A stretch of 14,246 nt of DNA from Pseudomonadota bacterium (GCA_023419055.1 JAEZYO010000767.1:1-14246), one strand, 5' to 3'; positions 1 to 9,365 are shown, numbered from the stretch's first letter. The notes: generated by a model from the letters alone, not told the origin. Program-made: numbers and translations.

Positions 1-3000
1 CGACGGGATGTCCACTCCCGCCACCTTGGCGCTCGCGGCCACCAGCGCTCCGACCTCCGCGGGCTCACGATGGCGGAGCACCGTCGTGCCGCGGCGGAGC
101 GCCAAGAGCTCGCGCGCGACGGCTTGACGCATCGCCGGCGAGAGCGGCGCCGTGACGCGCGACCCGATCACCACGGCCGGGATCTCCGTCGCCACGCCGT
201 ACACGCCCTCGGGCTCTCGGCCTCCGATGTAGAGCTCGAACTCGCCGATCCCGAGCGCGCCGGCCCAGGCTGCGATCTCGTTGCGGACCGGGAGCCCTGC
301 CCTCGGATCGATGCGCTCTTTCTTCCCGACGCCGAGGGCCAGAAGGCTCGGCCCGAGCGCCTCGGCGATGGTGCTCGCGAGCTCTTTGAAGATGTCGGGC
401 AAGACGCCGCGATCTTCGGGGTCGAAGAGCTCCGGGAGCGACGCGTCGTCGATGCGGATGCTCGGCACGCGCGCCACGCGCTCGTCGATGCGCCGGAGCT
501 CCGGATCGATCTCCGCCGGATCGACGCCGAGCGCGACGAGCGCACCGAGCGCCGCTTGCCGGAGCGGAACGTTTTCGAGCCGCTCCGCGATGCGCGCCAG
601 ACGATCGACGCGCTCGGGATCGAGCGGATTCTCGGTCACCACCTTGACGACGACGCCGAGCCCGGTCTGAAGACGCTTGCGCCAGAAGCTCTCGGGGTAG
701 CGAGCCGCGAGCACGAGGTCGAGCGCCTCTTCGTCTCCCGGGGACTCGTCGAGCAGCTTCCCGACGGCGCCCTCCGCGCTCTCGGGCGCGTTCTTGCGAT
801 CGCGGTGGATGGCCATCGCGAGGCGCGCCGCGTCGATTCGCCCAGCGCTCGATTCGCGCTCGTGCATCAGCTCGGCGAGCACCGAGGTCGCGTCGTCCCA
901 GGCTTCCACCTTCGCGGCGATTCGGGCCAGGCGCTCGCGCACCGGGAGGTTGCTGAGACCGGCGGCGTGCAGCTTCACGAGCACCGCGAGCGCCGCGCGC
1001 GGATCGTTCAGCTTGTTCTCGTAGATGTCGACCGCGGCCACGCCGCTCATCAAGCGCTGCTGGTTCGGCGCCGCGGGGAGCTCCGCCAATCGCCCGAGGT
1101 GTTGCGCCGCCTCGGGAAAGCGCTGCGTGGTCAGGTAAATCTCGCCGGCGAGCGCGAGGGCGCCGACGTGATCGGGCTCCAGCATGCGCACGTTCTCGAG
1201 CGCGGAGAGCGCCCCTTCACGATCGCCCGCGTTGCGCAGCACGCGCGAGCGCTCCCAGAAGAGCTTCGCGATCTCGTCCGGATCCTCGGCGACCTCCAGG
1301 CGCTTGGCGATGAGCTCGAGCAGGCGTGGGCCGTCCTTGCGAGCGCGGACGATGCGGAACAACCGGTCGAAGGGCGCGAAGCGCGCGATGTCGCGGTCGA
1401 CGGCGCGCGAGAGCGCGAACTCTCCGCGCTCGGGGTCGTTGAGCTCGTCGAGCAAGATGCCGGACGCGCGCTCCCAGAGCTCGGCGCCCTTTTGCGCGTC
1501 GAGCGTCGCGTCGCCGAGCGCCGCGCAAGCTTCGGCGAGAGAGGTCTTGTCTCCGAGGCGCTCCGCGGCGGCGCGCAGGCCTTCCCAGCCGATGATCTCG
1601 TCGGGCAGGAGCTCGACCGCGGTGCGGAACGTCGCGAGGGCGCTCTCCGCGTCGCCGAAGGCGAGCTGGTTGTAGCCCGTCATCGCGAGCAGAGACCCGA
1701 GGCTGTCTTCGCCGAGGCTCGGGCTCGCGCCGAGGAGCGCGGCGGCGCGCCGTCGAGGATCGCTACCGGGCAGGGCGAGCTCCAGGTTGGCGAGGGCGGC
1801 GGCGGGCTCCTCGAGCTCGACGGTAGCCGCCTGATCCGTGGCGCCGAGGTCGGCGACCAGGCTCGCGCTCGCGGCGAGCGCTGCTCGAGCGGGACCCGTG
1901 AGGCGGGCGGCCAGGGCCCGACGCGCCTCGACCTCCGAGTGCACGTCCCCCTTGGCGAGCGCAGCCGCGAGCCACTCGATGGCGGGTGCGAGGCTCGGAT
2001 CGGCGTGCGCCCAACCGCGCGCCGCTTCCTCGGCCGCTTCGGCGTCCGGCTGTCCGCCGCTCGCCTGCTCGAGCACCAGGTCGAGCTCCGCGGCTCGAGC
2101 CAGCGCGCTCGCAGCGGGCCCGCGCCCGCCGAGCCGCAGCAGCGCTTGCCTTCGCTCTTCGGGCGTCGAGAGAACGAACGCGGTGCGCGCGAGATCCGCG
2201 GCGCCCAGGAGCCCGTCCGGCGCGCTCTCCCCGATCGCCTCGAGCGACGCCTGCGCCGCGGTCCTGCTCCCGGTGCGCCCGAGCTCGAGGCCGAAGCGCT
2301 CGAGCTCGAAGAGCGGGCTCTGCTGGTCGTCCGCGCTCTCGAGCGCGCGCCGGCGCGCGTCGGGCTGATCCGGTTCGGCCGCGCGGAGCGCCCAGGCGAG
2401 GAGCGTCCCACCCGCCTTGGGCGCGGAGTCGGCGCCGCGCTCGAAATGGTCGATCGCTTCACGCCGGTTGCCGGCGCGAAAGTCGAGGATTCCGGCGGTG
2501 AGATAGAGGCTCGCCTGGAGCTCCGGGTCGTCGCACGCTCCGGCAGAGGCCGTGAGGATCGGGATGGCGCGCTCGGGGTTGCCGCGCTCCTGTTCCAGCG
2601 TCGCGAGCGCGAGCGCGCAGACGACGTCGGAAGGGTCCTCGGCGTGGAGCTCCGCGAGCTCCGCCTCGGCCGTCTCGAAATGGGCGCTGATGAGCGCGCG
2701 CACCACCGCGAGCACGCGGAGAGAGCGCGCGCGCACCGGATCGCGCTCCAGGCGCGCGAGCGCGTGCAGGGGGCCGCCGCTCTTCTCGGGCTCCGGTGGC
2801 GGAGCGCTCTTGCGCTCGAGGCTCGGACCGTCACGGGGGACGAGCTCGAGCACGTACGCGGAGAGCAGGTTGCCGAGCCAACCCGAGCCGGGATTGCCGG
2901 AGAGGCTTCGCGCGGCGGCTTCTGCTCCTGCGCGATCGATGCGGAGGGCCCGGGCTCGGAGCAGCTCGAACCAGAGGCTCGTCTGTTCCTCCGGCAGCGC

Positions 3001-4431
3001 TCCTTGAGCCAGCAGGCGGCGCGACGCCTCCTCGTACCAGGCTCCGTCCGAAACCAGACTAGCAAGCAGACGCGCGACGCGCGCCACCGTACCCGGCGCG
3101 GCGCCGAACATGCCGGCTTGGGAGAGGGCGGCACGCGCGCCCTGGCTGTCCCTGGCCTCACGCGCCCACACGTCGGCTGCGAGCAGGAAGTAGTCCGCCT
3201 TGGCGCGATCGCTCGCCAGGCGCTCGGCCGTGGCCTCGAAGGCGGCGGCGAGCGCCTGCCCGTTGCCCGTACCGGCGAGCAGATCGAGCTCCAGCGCTTG
3301 AGCCGGGATCGAGCTCCGATCGTTCTCGAGCGCCTTGCCGACAGCGCGCAGGGCGCCCGCGCCGTCGCCCTCGGCGGCGGAGGCCTCGGCGACGCGCAAC
3401 CAGAGCGCCGCGCCGACTTCACCCTCGGCGCCCGCTTCGAGCTCTGCGCGAGCGAGCCTCGCCATGGTCGCGATGTCGCCCGACACTTCGGCCGTCGCGA
3501 GGCGGGCGTGAGAGAGGAGCGGATCACCAGGCAATTGTTCGAGGGCACGGTCCAGGAGGGCCGTGGCAGCAGCGACGTCTCCGCGCCGCCGGTGCGCGTC
3601 CGAGGCGCGCAGCCAGGCGTCGGCAGCGCTCGGCGCGTTGCGGCGGCCGAGCGGGATGCCGAGCTCGTCGCCGCGCAGCGGATCGGCGAGCGACTCGACG
3701 ATCATGACCGCCTGAGCCTCGAGGGCGCGCGCCTCGTGCTCGGGGTGCTCGCTCTTGTGGGCGAGCTGCTCGGTGAGCACGAGCACGGCGAAGCTCGCGC
3801 GGGTGCGGAGCTCGACCGCCTCCTCGAGGGCGGCGAACGCGCCGGGGTGCTCGCCGCGATCGAAGCGCAGCTCTGCGAGATCGGCGAGCAACAGCGCTCG
3901 CCATTCCGGTACGCCCGCGAGAGAGCAGCGGCGCTCGAGCGCCCGCTCTCGCAGCTCGGCGTCGCCGAGCTTGGCCGCGCAGAGCTCGAGCATGAGCCAG
4001 ATGCTCGCGTCGGCAGGCGTCTCCTCCGCTGCTTGCTCGAGCAGCGCTCTGGCAGCGGCGTGGTCTTGCTCGTGATCCGAGAGGAACGCGGCCTGCTCGA
4101 CGAACGCTCGCGCGCGTTCATCCGGCTTCTGTGCGATCTTGCTCAGACGGTCGAGCAGCTTGCCGAGATTCTTGAAGGACTGTCGTCGCTCGATGATCGC
4201 GAGCAGCCGCTCGAGGGGCTCGCTGAACTCGGGCTCGACGTTGACCGCGCTGAGCTGGTCGCGCGCGGCAGCGGCTTCGTCGCCGAGGCGTTCCTCGAGG
4301 ACACCGATCTCGTGGAGGAGGATGGCCTGACGCCCGCTATCGACGCTTGCGGCATGCTCTGCCCTGAGCCTGCCAATGGTCGACGTAACGAGAGCCGGGT
4401 CGGGCGGGGGCGCTGATTGCGTGCTCGACAT
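1..4431 (-). CDS. Giant tetratricopeptide-repeat protein (partial; C-terminus beyond window)
   Basis: The minus frame starting with ATG at 4431 (MSSTQSAPPPDPALV) stays open to base 1, giving 1477 visible residues; the stop lies outside the window. The product is almost wholly alpha-helical and built of degenerate TPR-like helix pairs, for example LLDRALEQLPGDPLLSHARL and ALATFRTAVELLPDEIIGWE, with many Ala, Leu, Glu and Arg and only scattered Cys. TPR solenoids are protein-protein scaffolds. No signal peptide or membrane helix is visible at the N-terminus, so I infer a cytoplasmic location. From about residue 1330 the sequence changes to a compact non-TPR domain (DPEDRGVLPDIFKELAS, then an M48-peptidase-like helix at nt 70-150 lacking the HExxH histidines). 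The gene lies 157 bp downstream of the prolyl isomerase gene on the same strand. No clear Shine-Dalgarno precedes the ATG. Large TPR proteins of this type are common in myxobacteria; the precise role is unknown. Confidence 0.85.
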   Translation of the reverse strand, partial: MSSTQSAPPPDPALVTSTIGRLRAEHAASVDSGRQAILLHEIGVLEERLGDEAAAARDQLSAVNVEPEFSEPLERLLAIIERRQSFKNLGKLLDRLSKIAQKPDERARAFVEQAAFLSDHEQDHAAARALLEQAAEETPADASIWLMLELCAAKLGDAELRERALERRCSLAGVPEWRALLLADLAELRFDRGEHPGAFAALEEAVELRTRASFAVLVLTEQLAHKSEHPEHEARALEAQAVMIVESLADPLRGDELGIPLGRRNAPSAADAWLRASDAHRRRGDVAAATALLDRALEQLPGDPLLSHARLATAEVSGDIATMARLARAELEAGAEGEVGAALWLRVAEASAAEGDGAGALRAVGKALENDRSSIPAQALELDLLAGTGNGQALAAAFEATAERLASDRAKADYFLLAADVWAREARDSQGARAALSQAGMFGAAPGTVARVARLLASLVSDGAWYEEASRRLLAQGALPEEQTSLWFELLRARALRIDRAGAEAAARSLSGNPGSGWLGNLLSAYVLELVPRDGPSLERKSAPPPEPEKSGGPLHALARLERDPVRARSLRVLAVVRALISAHFETAEAELAELHAEDPSDVVCALALATLEQERGNPERAIPILTASAGACDDPELQASLYLTAGILDFRAGNRREAIDHFERGADSAPKAGGTLLAWALRAAEPDQPDARRRALESADDQQSPLFELERFGLELGRTGSRTAAQASLEAIGESAPDGLLGAADLARTAFVLSTPEERRQALLRLGGRGPAASALARAAELDLVLEQASGGQPDAEAAEEAARGWAHADPSLAPAIEWLAAALAKGDVHSEVEARRALAARLTGPARAALAASASLVADLGATDQAATVELEEPAAALANLELALPGSDPRRRAAALLGASPSLGEDSLGSLLAMTGYNQLAFGDAESALATFRTAVELLPDEIIGWEGLRAAAERLGDKTSLAEACAALGDATLDAQKGAELWERASGILLDELNDPERGEFALSRAVDRDIARFAPFDRLFRIVRARKDGPRLLELIAKRLEVAEDPDEIAKLFWERSRVLRNAGDREGALSALENVRMLEPDHVGALALAGEIYLTTQRFPEAAQHLGRLAELPAAPNQQRLMSGVAAVDIYENKLNDPRAALAVLVKLHAAGLSNLPVRERLARIAAKVEAWDDATSVLAELMHERESSAGRIDAARLAMAIHRDRKNAPESAEGAVGKLLDESPGDEEALDLVLAARYPESFWRKRLQTGLGVVVKVVTENPLDPERVDRLARIAERLENVPLRQAALGALVALGVDPAEIDPELRRIDERVARVPSIRIDDASLPELFDPEDRGVLPDIFKELASTIAEALGPSLLALGVGKKERIDPRAGLPVRNEIAAWAGALGIGEFELYIGGREPEGVYGVATEIPAVVIGSRVTAPLSPAMRQAVARELLALRRGTTVLRHREPAEVGALVAASAKVAGVDIPS

Positions 4432-4588
4432 CGCGGTGTTGCGAGGTAACGAGCAACTCTAGAAGACCTTCCCGAAGCTGCCTAGGGGCACCGGATGGGA
4501 GAAAGCGGCCCAGCGAGAGAGCGAATCCGGCTCTCGGGCAGGGCGGACGGCGGGACGGACTCCGATGACCGTTTCGCGAGCAAGCTTC

Positions 4589-5167
4589 TCAGTCGATTCG
4601 GCGGATCACCCAGAAGCCCCGAGGGGTGTCGATCGGTTGGGGATAGACCTCGCCCTTTGGCAACATGAAGAGCGCATATTCGACGGCGGGCTCGAGGATG
4701 CCGCGCGGTATTCTGCCCGCGTCGGCTGTCGAGCCACGATCTCCGCGCGAAGCCGCGGCCGCGAAGTCTTTCTTCGCATCGTCGACCATCGCCAGCGCTC
4801 GCTTTTGCGCCTCTGCCTTGTCGCGCGCGTCGGCGCCGGCAAACTGCGCTCCGCGGTAATTGATGAGCACGACTCCGAAGCGAACCGTGAGCGGCGCGTT
4901 GTCGGGAAGTGGAGGTGCCTTGCTCCCATCCGGTAACCGATCGAAACCCGTCGGATTGGGCACGTCTTCCGGGAGCTGGAGCTCGGCCGCGCTGAGCGCC
5001 GGCGCCGGAGTTTCCGGCAGCGGAGCGGCGGATACGGACGCGACCGGCGCGGAGCTCGTCGCCGCTGGTTTGGTGAGTTTTTCGGCCGGGGAGCGGGCCA
5101 GCATCCCGAGCAGGGCTATCGCGAGCACGAAGGAGAGACCCACGATGATGGTGGTCGTGCGCTGCAT
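4589..5167 (-). CDS. Membrane-anchored parvulin-type (PpiC) peptidyl-prolyl cis-trans isomerase
   Basis: This encodes 192 residues. Residues 5-23 form one hydrophobic helix (TTIIVGLSFVLAIALLGML), a signal anchor or uncleaved signal peptide with no lipobox. A Pro/Ala/Ser-rich linker follows to about residue 90. Residues 95-192 match the rotamase fold: the first strand with FGVVLINYRGAQ, a charged helix (DKAEAQKRALAMVDDAKKDF), GRIPRGILEPAVEYALF, the 'LPKGEVYPQPIDTPRGFWVI' loop and strand, and a terminal RRID. Parvulins catalyse prolyl cis-trans isomerisation and, when exported, assist folding of envelope proteins; I infer a periplasmic domain. The usual Ser-rich loop is partly altered (RGDRGSTADA), so full activity is not certain. 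I chose ATG 5167 because it places the hydrophobic segment at the N-terminus; the longer frame from 5255 is a different, low-quality frame. It is divergent from the zinc-ribbon/TPR gene and upstream of the giant TPR gene, possibly in one transcript. Confidence 0.85.
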   Translation of the reverse strand: MQRTTTIIVGLSFVLAIALLGMLARSPAEKLTKPAATSSAPVASVSAAPLPETPAPALSAAELQLPEDVPNPTGFDRLPDGSKAPPLPDNAPLTVRFGVVLINYRGAQFAGADARDKAEAQKRALAMVDDAKKDFAAAASRGDRGSTADAGRIPRGILEPAVEYALFMLPKGEVYPQPIDTPRGFWVIRRID

Positions 5168-5314
5168 TCGCCCTGGCGCCTACCACGAATGGGTGTGAAG
5201 AAGTCGGGATTTTCTCCGATTGGGGCCGGTGGGACGGCGCACGATTCCCAAGCATCGCGGTGGCCTCACTTTCCGAGACACCCGAACCCGCTCCTGCTAG
5301 AAGTCGAACGAGCG

Positions 5315-8300
5315 ATGTTCAAGGTCGAGTGCCCGGGCTGCAGGGCCCCGTACCAAGTGGACGAGCGGCGCGTGCCGTCGACGGGGCTCAAGATGAGGTG
5401 CCCCAAGTGCGGCACCTCGTTCCAAGTCGAGGCCCCGAACGACCCGCGGCGCACCGGGCCGAGCCCCGTTTTGGGAGTGAATCCGCCGGGAGGTTCCGCG
5501 GGCGCAGACCTGCCCGCGCGCGCCGTCCCGAAGGGCACCATGATCGGCGTCGCTCCCGCGTTCGCGAACAAGCCTCCAGCGCCGGCACCTGCGGCACCGG
5601 TCGCCGCGTCCGACATCGGCGAGCTCGATCTCCCCACCGTCGGCGGTCGCCCCGCAGCGGCGCCCTCTGCCGGTGGTGCTATTCCGCGGCCCGGCGGCCC
5701 GCCTCCCGCGCCGAGGCGGCCTCAGCCGAGTGCATTGGATGTCGAGGCCGATTTGCCGGCCCCGCGTGCTCCGGCACCCATTCCTGCGGCAACCAGGGCT
5801 GCCGAGGTCGCTGATCTGCCCGCCGTGCCGAGAGCGGCGCCGCCCGCCGTTCCTCGCTCGATCCCGCGTCCGGGCGCGGCCGCACCGAAAGCGGCTGCAC
5901 CAAGGCCGGTCGCGCCCGAGCCGGCAGCGGCGCGAGCTGCTGCGCCGTCCTTCGGCGAGCTCGATCTCGACCTTCCTGCCCTGGGCGGGCCACGCACTCC
6001 CGAGCCCAAGCTCGATCTCCCGAGCCCGCGCGCGCCCGAGGTCGCGAAGCAGCCGTCCGTCGACGATCTGTTCGGCGAGCTCGAGCTCCCGTCACCCGTC
6101 GGCGATGTGGAGCTACCGTCGCCCCTTTCGGGCGGGCGCCAGGAAGCTCGCGGAGATCTCCCGGCCGCGCGCGGGCCCGCTCCGTCGCGCAGCAATGAAA
6201 TCGGCTCGTCGGCGAGCGGCGCCGGTCTGCCCGCGCTCTCGCAACCCGAGCTTCCAGCGCTCTCGGGCGCCGGTCTGCCCGCCGTGTCTCAGGCATCACT
6301 GCCGAGCCTCGCGGAGAGCGCGCTTCCGCTCGTGTCGGCTGCCGGTTTGCCCTCGGCGCGCCCCAAGCTGCCTTCGATCTCCCCCGACGCGGGCGGGTTC
6401 GAGCTCGACCCGCTCGACGGCGGGCTCGACCTGGATCTCGAACCTGCCGGGCAGAAGCACGAGCGCGTGAGTCGCCCGCCGACCGCACCCCCGGCGGCGC
6501 GTCAGTCTTTCGGCGAAATCGATCTCGGCGCCGATCCGTTCGCGCCGCGCGGCAGCGTGGCTCCGCGCTCGGGTCAGCCTTCGGACGCGGGGCTCGAAGC
6601 CGACCCCTTCGGCGCCCCGCTCACCGCGCCGATTTCATCTCCCTCGGGGCTGAGCCGATCGGAGCCTCCGTTCGGAAGGTCACAGGTTCAAGCGCCCGGA
6701 CCGGTGACGCGCGCGAGCGGCGGGGGGACGAGCTACGGCGAGGTGAACCTCGAAGGGGCGGCGGGCAGCGAGCTCCCCATCGAGCGCGAGGGGCCCGCGC
6801 GCGTATCCAAGCCGCCGGGCGAAGAGAGCATGGAGTTCGGCGCGATCCCGCAAGAGGCCGCGCCTCAAGCGCTGCGCCCGGTGCCGGCGCAGGTGAAGCT
6901 GCCCCCGCCGACCGTGCGCAAGGGCTACGGAGTGCGGGTGTTCGCCGCGCTGTTCGTGGTGGCCGTCGGCGGCGCGTCGCTCGCGCTCGTCCCCGACGTG
7001 GGTCCCTTCGGCGCGTACTGGATCAGCGACAAGCTCAAGGCCGACGAGTACGCTCGCCTGCTCGACCGGACGGCTTCGGAGGCGCGCCGCGCCCTTTCGA
7101 GCGATACCGCGCTCGACGCGAACCGCGCCTCCCAGATCGCGGACCAGGCACAGCAGAAGGCCAAGCGCGTCCCGGCGCTCAAGGCACACGCGGCGTTCGT
7201 CGGCTACTTGCGTGAGCTCCGCTTCGGGGGCAACGCTCCGGTGCGCGCCCGCGCGAAGGTGCTGCTCGACGAGCTCGCGGAGGTCGAATCGGCGCCGTAC
7301 CTCGAGCTCGCCCGCGCCGCGCGGAGCGCCGTAGAGGGCCAGGCCGCGCGCGCCAAGAACCAGCTGCAAGCGCTCGAGCGCAAGAGGCCGAAGGACCCCG
7401 ATCTGCTGGTCGTGAAGGGCGAGCTCGCGCTCCGCGAGGCGGACGCCGGGGCGCTCGCGATCTGGGAAAAAGTCGACCAGGTCGAGAAGAGCGCGCGCAC
7501 CGCGTACGGCGTCGCTCGAGCTCAGTACGCGGCACATCGGCTCGAGGAAAGCGAAGCCGACGCGCGGCGCACCCTCACGCTGAATCCCTCTCACGTCGGC
7601 GCGCGCATCCTGCTCGCGCGCCTGATGTCGCAGACTCGCCCCCACGATCCGGAGGCGGTGACCGCGCTCGAGAGCATCGTCAAGGCACCCGCGGGCGCGA
7701 GCTCTCAGGAGATCGTCACCGCGCAAACGTTGCTCGGAGACATCCACCTCGGCCGCTCCCGTATCTCGATGGCCGAGAACGCGTACAAGGCGGCGCTCGC
7801 CGTGGACCCCACCTCCGGCCGCGCGCTCGCCGGGCTCGGTGAAGCGATCTTCCGCGCCGGCCGCTACTCCGAGGCGCTCGCCCGCTTCGAGGCTGCCCTC
7901 CAGGCGTCGCCCAAGGATCTCGACGCGGCGGTCGGTGTCGCGAAGACGAAGCTCCTCATGGAGCGCCCGGACGACGCGCTCGGGGCGCTCCGCGCGCTCT
8001 CCCAAACGAACCCGAAATCCGCGCAGGTGGCTTACTGGTACGGGCGATCGCTCGAATCACTCGGGGAGAGGGACAAGGCGCTCGCCGTCTACGCGGCGCT
8101 CCTCAAGGAGCCCCCTTCGGACCCGACCGTCGTCGACGTCTACGTCGCGCTCGCGCTGCTCCAGAGCCAGATGGGGCTCAACGAGCAGGCGAAGGCGACG
8201 CTCGCCAAGGCGAGCGCGGCACTGCCTTCTTCCCCCGCCATTCACCGGGCCCTCGGAGAGCTCGCGCTCAGCGAAGGTCGTCAGGCCGAAGCGGAGAGCC

Positions 8301-9331
8301 AGTTCGTGCGCGCGCTCGGCCTCGACGCCGGGGATCTCGCGGCTCGCTTCAAGCTCGGGGTCGCGGAGCGGCGGCAAGGAAAGTTCGACCTCGCGACCAA
8401 GACGTTCGATCAGGTCGCGGCCTCCGATCCGGACTACCCGGGGCTCGCGCTCGAGCGCGGCCTCTTGTTCGAGGCTTCGGGGCGCACCGACGAGGCGCTC
8501 AAGTCCTACGAGTCGGCGCTCGCCAAGGCGCCGAACGATCCCGACCTCATGTTGCGCGTCGGCTGCGGCAACGTCGCGGCCGGGCGCGGCGTGGAAGGGG
8601 AGAAGCTCCTGCGCAAGGTGCTCGTGGCGCGCCCGAACTCCGCGGAGACGAATCATTGCCTCGGCCGCGCGCTGTTCCTCCAGGGCCGGCTCGCGGACGC
8701 GCAGCGCCTGCTCGATCGCGCCGTGGAGCTCGATCCGAACCGCGCCGAGTATCACCTCTACGTCGGCTGGGTCGCGAGCGACTCCGGCAACTTCGCCAAG
8801 GCCGAGACGGCGTTGAATACCGCGCTGAAGCTCGACCAGGCGCTCGCGGACGCCTACTGGCAGCGCGGCGTCTTGCGTTCGCGGCAAGGAGCCGTGCGTG
8901 ACGCCATCGTCGATCTCGAACGAGCGCTCGCGCTACGTCCTTCTCGCTACGAGGCGCACGCGGCGCTCGCCGACGCGCTCTACGACTTCGGCAAGGAGCG
9001 TCAGGCGCTCGTCGAGTGGAAGCTCGCCATCGACGCGCAACCCGACAACGCCCAGTGGCGCTTCCGCTACGGCAGGCTGCTCGTCATCAACCAACAAGCG
9101 GAGGCGGGTCGCGAGCAGCTCGCGCGCGCGATCGCCGGCGCCGAGCAGCAGACGCCGCCGCCGCGCTGGCTCTGGGAAGCTCACCACATGATGGCCCGCG
9201 CCATCGGGAACTCGATTCAGGCAGCCCCGCATTGGGAAGCGTTTCTCCGCCTCGGGCCTCCCGACTCGCCGTACCGCGGCGAGGCGAAAGCCGCGCTCTC
9301 GAAGCTCGGCAAGCCCTGGCCCGGACCGTGA
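5315..9331 (+). CDS. Zinc-ribbon, disordered linker, single-TM, TPR-repeat protein
   Basis: This encodes 1338 residues in four parts. Residues 1-40 are an MJ0042/zinc_ribbon_5-type finger (C6-P-G-C9 and C29-P-K-C32). Residues 45-535 are a Pro/Ala/Gly-rich, probably disordered linker with six FGELDL-like motifs and an octapeptide repeat. Residues 542-559 form one membrane helix (VFAALFVVAVGGASLALV) preceded by R and K, suggesting the N-terminus is cytoplasmic. Residues about 570-1338 hold roughly fourteen TPR units, such as ALARFEAALQASPKDLDAAV, probably periplasmic. I placed the start at 5315, not the in-frame ATG at 5189, because MFKVECPGC is the usual beginning of this finger family and the 42 preceding residues look non-coding. 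No good Shine-Dalgarno is visible. The layout resembles myxobacterial motility and envelope scaffolds (AgmX/GltJ share the finger, AgmK/GltI the TPRs), but orthology cannot be claimed. It converges on the OmpA operon across a strong terminator. Confidence 0.9.
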   Translation: MFKVECPGCRAPYQVDERRVPSTGLKMRCPKCGTSFQVEAPNDPRRTGPSPVLGVNPPGGSAGADLPARAVPKGTMIGVAPAFANKPPAPAPAAPVAASDIGELDLPTVGGRPAAAPSAGGAIPRPGGPPPAPRRPQPSALDVEADLPAPRAPAPIPAATRAAEVADLPAVPRAAPPAVPRSIPRPGAAAPKAAAPRPVAPEPAAARAAAPSFGELDLDLPALGGPRTPEPKLDLPSPRAPEVAKQPSVDDLFGELELPSPVGDVELPSPLSGGRQEARGDLPAARGPAPSRSNEIGSSASGAGLPALSQPELPALSGAGLPAVSQASLPSLAESALPLVSAAGLPSARPKLPSISPDAGGFELDPLDGGLDLDLEPAGQKHERVSRPPTAPPAARQSFGEIDLGADPFAPRGSVAPRSGQPSDAGLEADPFGAPLTAPISSPSGLSRSEPPFGRSQVQAPGPVTRASGGGTSYGEVNLEGAAGSELPIEREGPARVSKPPGEESMEFGAIPQEAAPQALRPVPAQVKLPPPTVRKGYGVRVFAALFVVAVGGASLALVPDVGPFGAYWISDKLKADEYARLLDRTASEARRALSSDTALDANRASQIADQAQQKAKRVPALKAHAAFVGYLRELRFGGNAPVRARAKVLLDELAEVESAPYLELARAARSAVEGQAARAKNQLQALERKRPKDPDLLVVKGELALREADAGALAIWEKVDQVEKSARTAYGVARAQYAAHRLEESEADARRTLTLNPSHVGARILLARLMSQTRPHDPEAVTALESIVKAPAGASSQEIVTAQTLLGDIHLGRSRISMAENAYKAALAVDPTSGRALAGLGEAIFRAGRYSEALARFEAALQASPKDLDAAVGVAKTKLLMERPDDALGALRALSQTNPKSAQVAYWYGRSLESLGERDKALAVYAALLKEPPSDPTVVDVYVALALLQSQMGLNEQAKATLAKASAALPSSPAIHRALGELALSEGRQAEAESQFVRALGLDAGDLAARFKLGVAERRQGKFDLATKTFDQVAASDPDYPGLALERGLLFEASGRTDEALKSYESALAKAPNDPDLMLRVGCGNVAAGRGVEGEKLLRKVLVARPNSAETNHCLGRALFLQGRLADAQRLLDRAVELDPNRAEYHLYVGWVASDSGNFAKAETALNTALKLDQALADAYWQRGVLRSRQGAVRDAIVDLERALALRPSRYEAHAALADALYDFGKERQALVEWKLAIDAQPDNAQWRFRYGRLLVINQQAEAGREQLARAIAGAEQQTPPPRWLWEAHHMMARAIGNSIQAAPHWEAFLRLGPPDSPYRGEAKAALSKLGKPWPGP
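6227..6391 (+). repeat. Octapeptide repeat (24-bp period) in the disordered linker
   Basis: Residues 305-359 of the zinc-ribbon/TPR protein consist of seven consecutive units starting with Leu-Pro: LPALSQPE, LPALSGAG, LPAVSQAS, LPSLAESA, LPLVSAAG, LPSARPK (one residue short) and LPSISPDA. The repeat is conserved at the protein level and degenerate at the DNA level, suggesting age and selection on the LP(A/S)(L/V/I)S pattern. Confidence 0.85.
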
Positions 9332-9365
9332 GCGCGCTCCCGCACCGCCAACGCGAAAATGCGTA

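Noticed and set aside
70..4416. 1448-codon open frame on the plus strand
   Set aside because: Its codons align exactly with those of the minus-strand giant TPR gene. Its product is rich in Arg, Glu and His without any domain, as expected for the antisense shadow of an Ala/Leu/Glu/Arg-rich gene in high-GC DNA; the minus frame gives coherent TPR helices.
4517..4535. Hairpin GAGAGC/GCTCTC between the isomerase and giant TPR genes
   Set aside because: It is only 6 bp with a 7-base loop and no T-tract; too weak to call a terminator, and the two genes may be cotranscribed.
5275..5303. Promoter-like GAGACA, 17 bp, TAGAAG just before ATG 5315
   Set aside because: Both hexamers match at only 4 of 6 positions; not enough to call a promoter, although the missing Shine-Dalgarno leaves a leaderless start possible.
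5189..5314. Upstream in-frame start of the zinc-ribbon protein
   Set aside because: The 42 added residues are unlike the family, which begins just before the first Cys pair; the ATG at 5315 gives the canonical N-terminus.
6680..8005. 441-codon minus-strand frame, and other long frames opposite the TPR gene (7839-8816, 8057-8887)
   Set aside because: These are shadows of the TPR-coding frame, with Arg/Glu- or Ser/Arg-rich low-complexity products and no domain.
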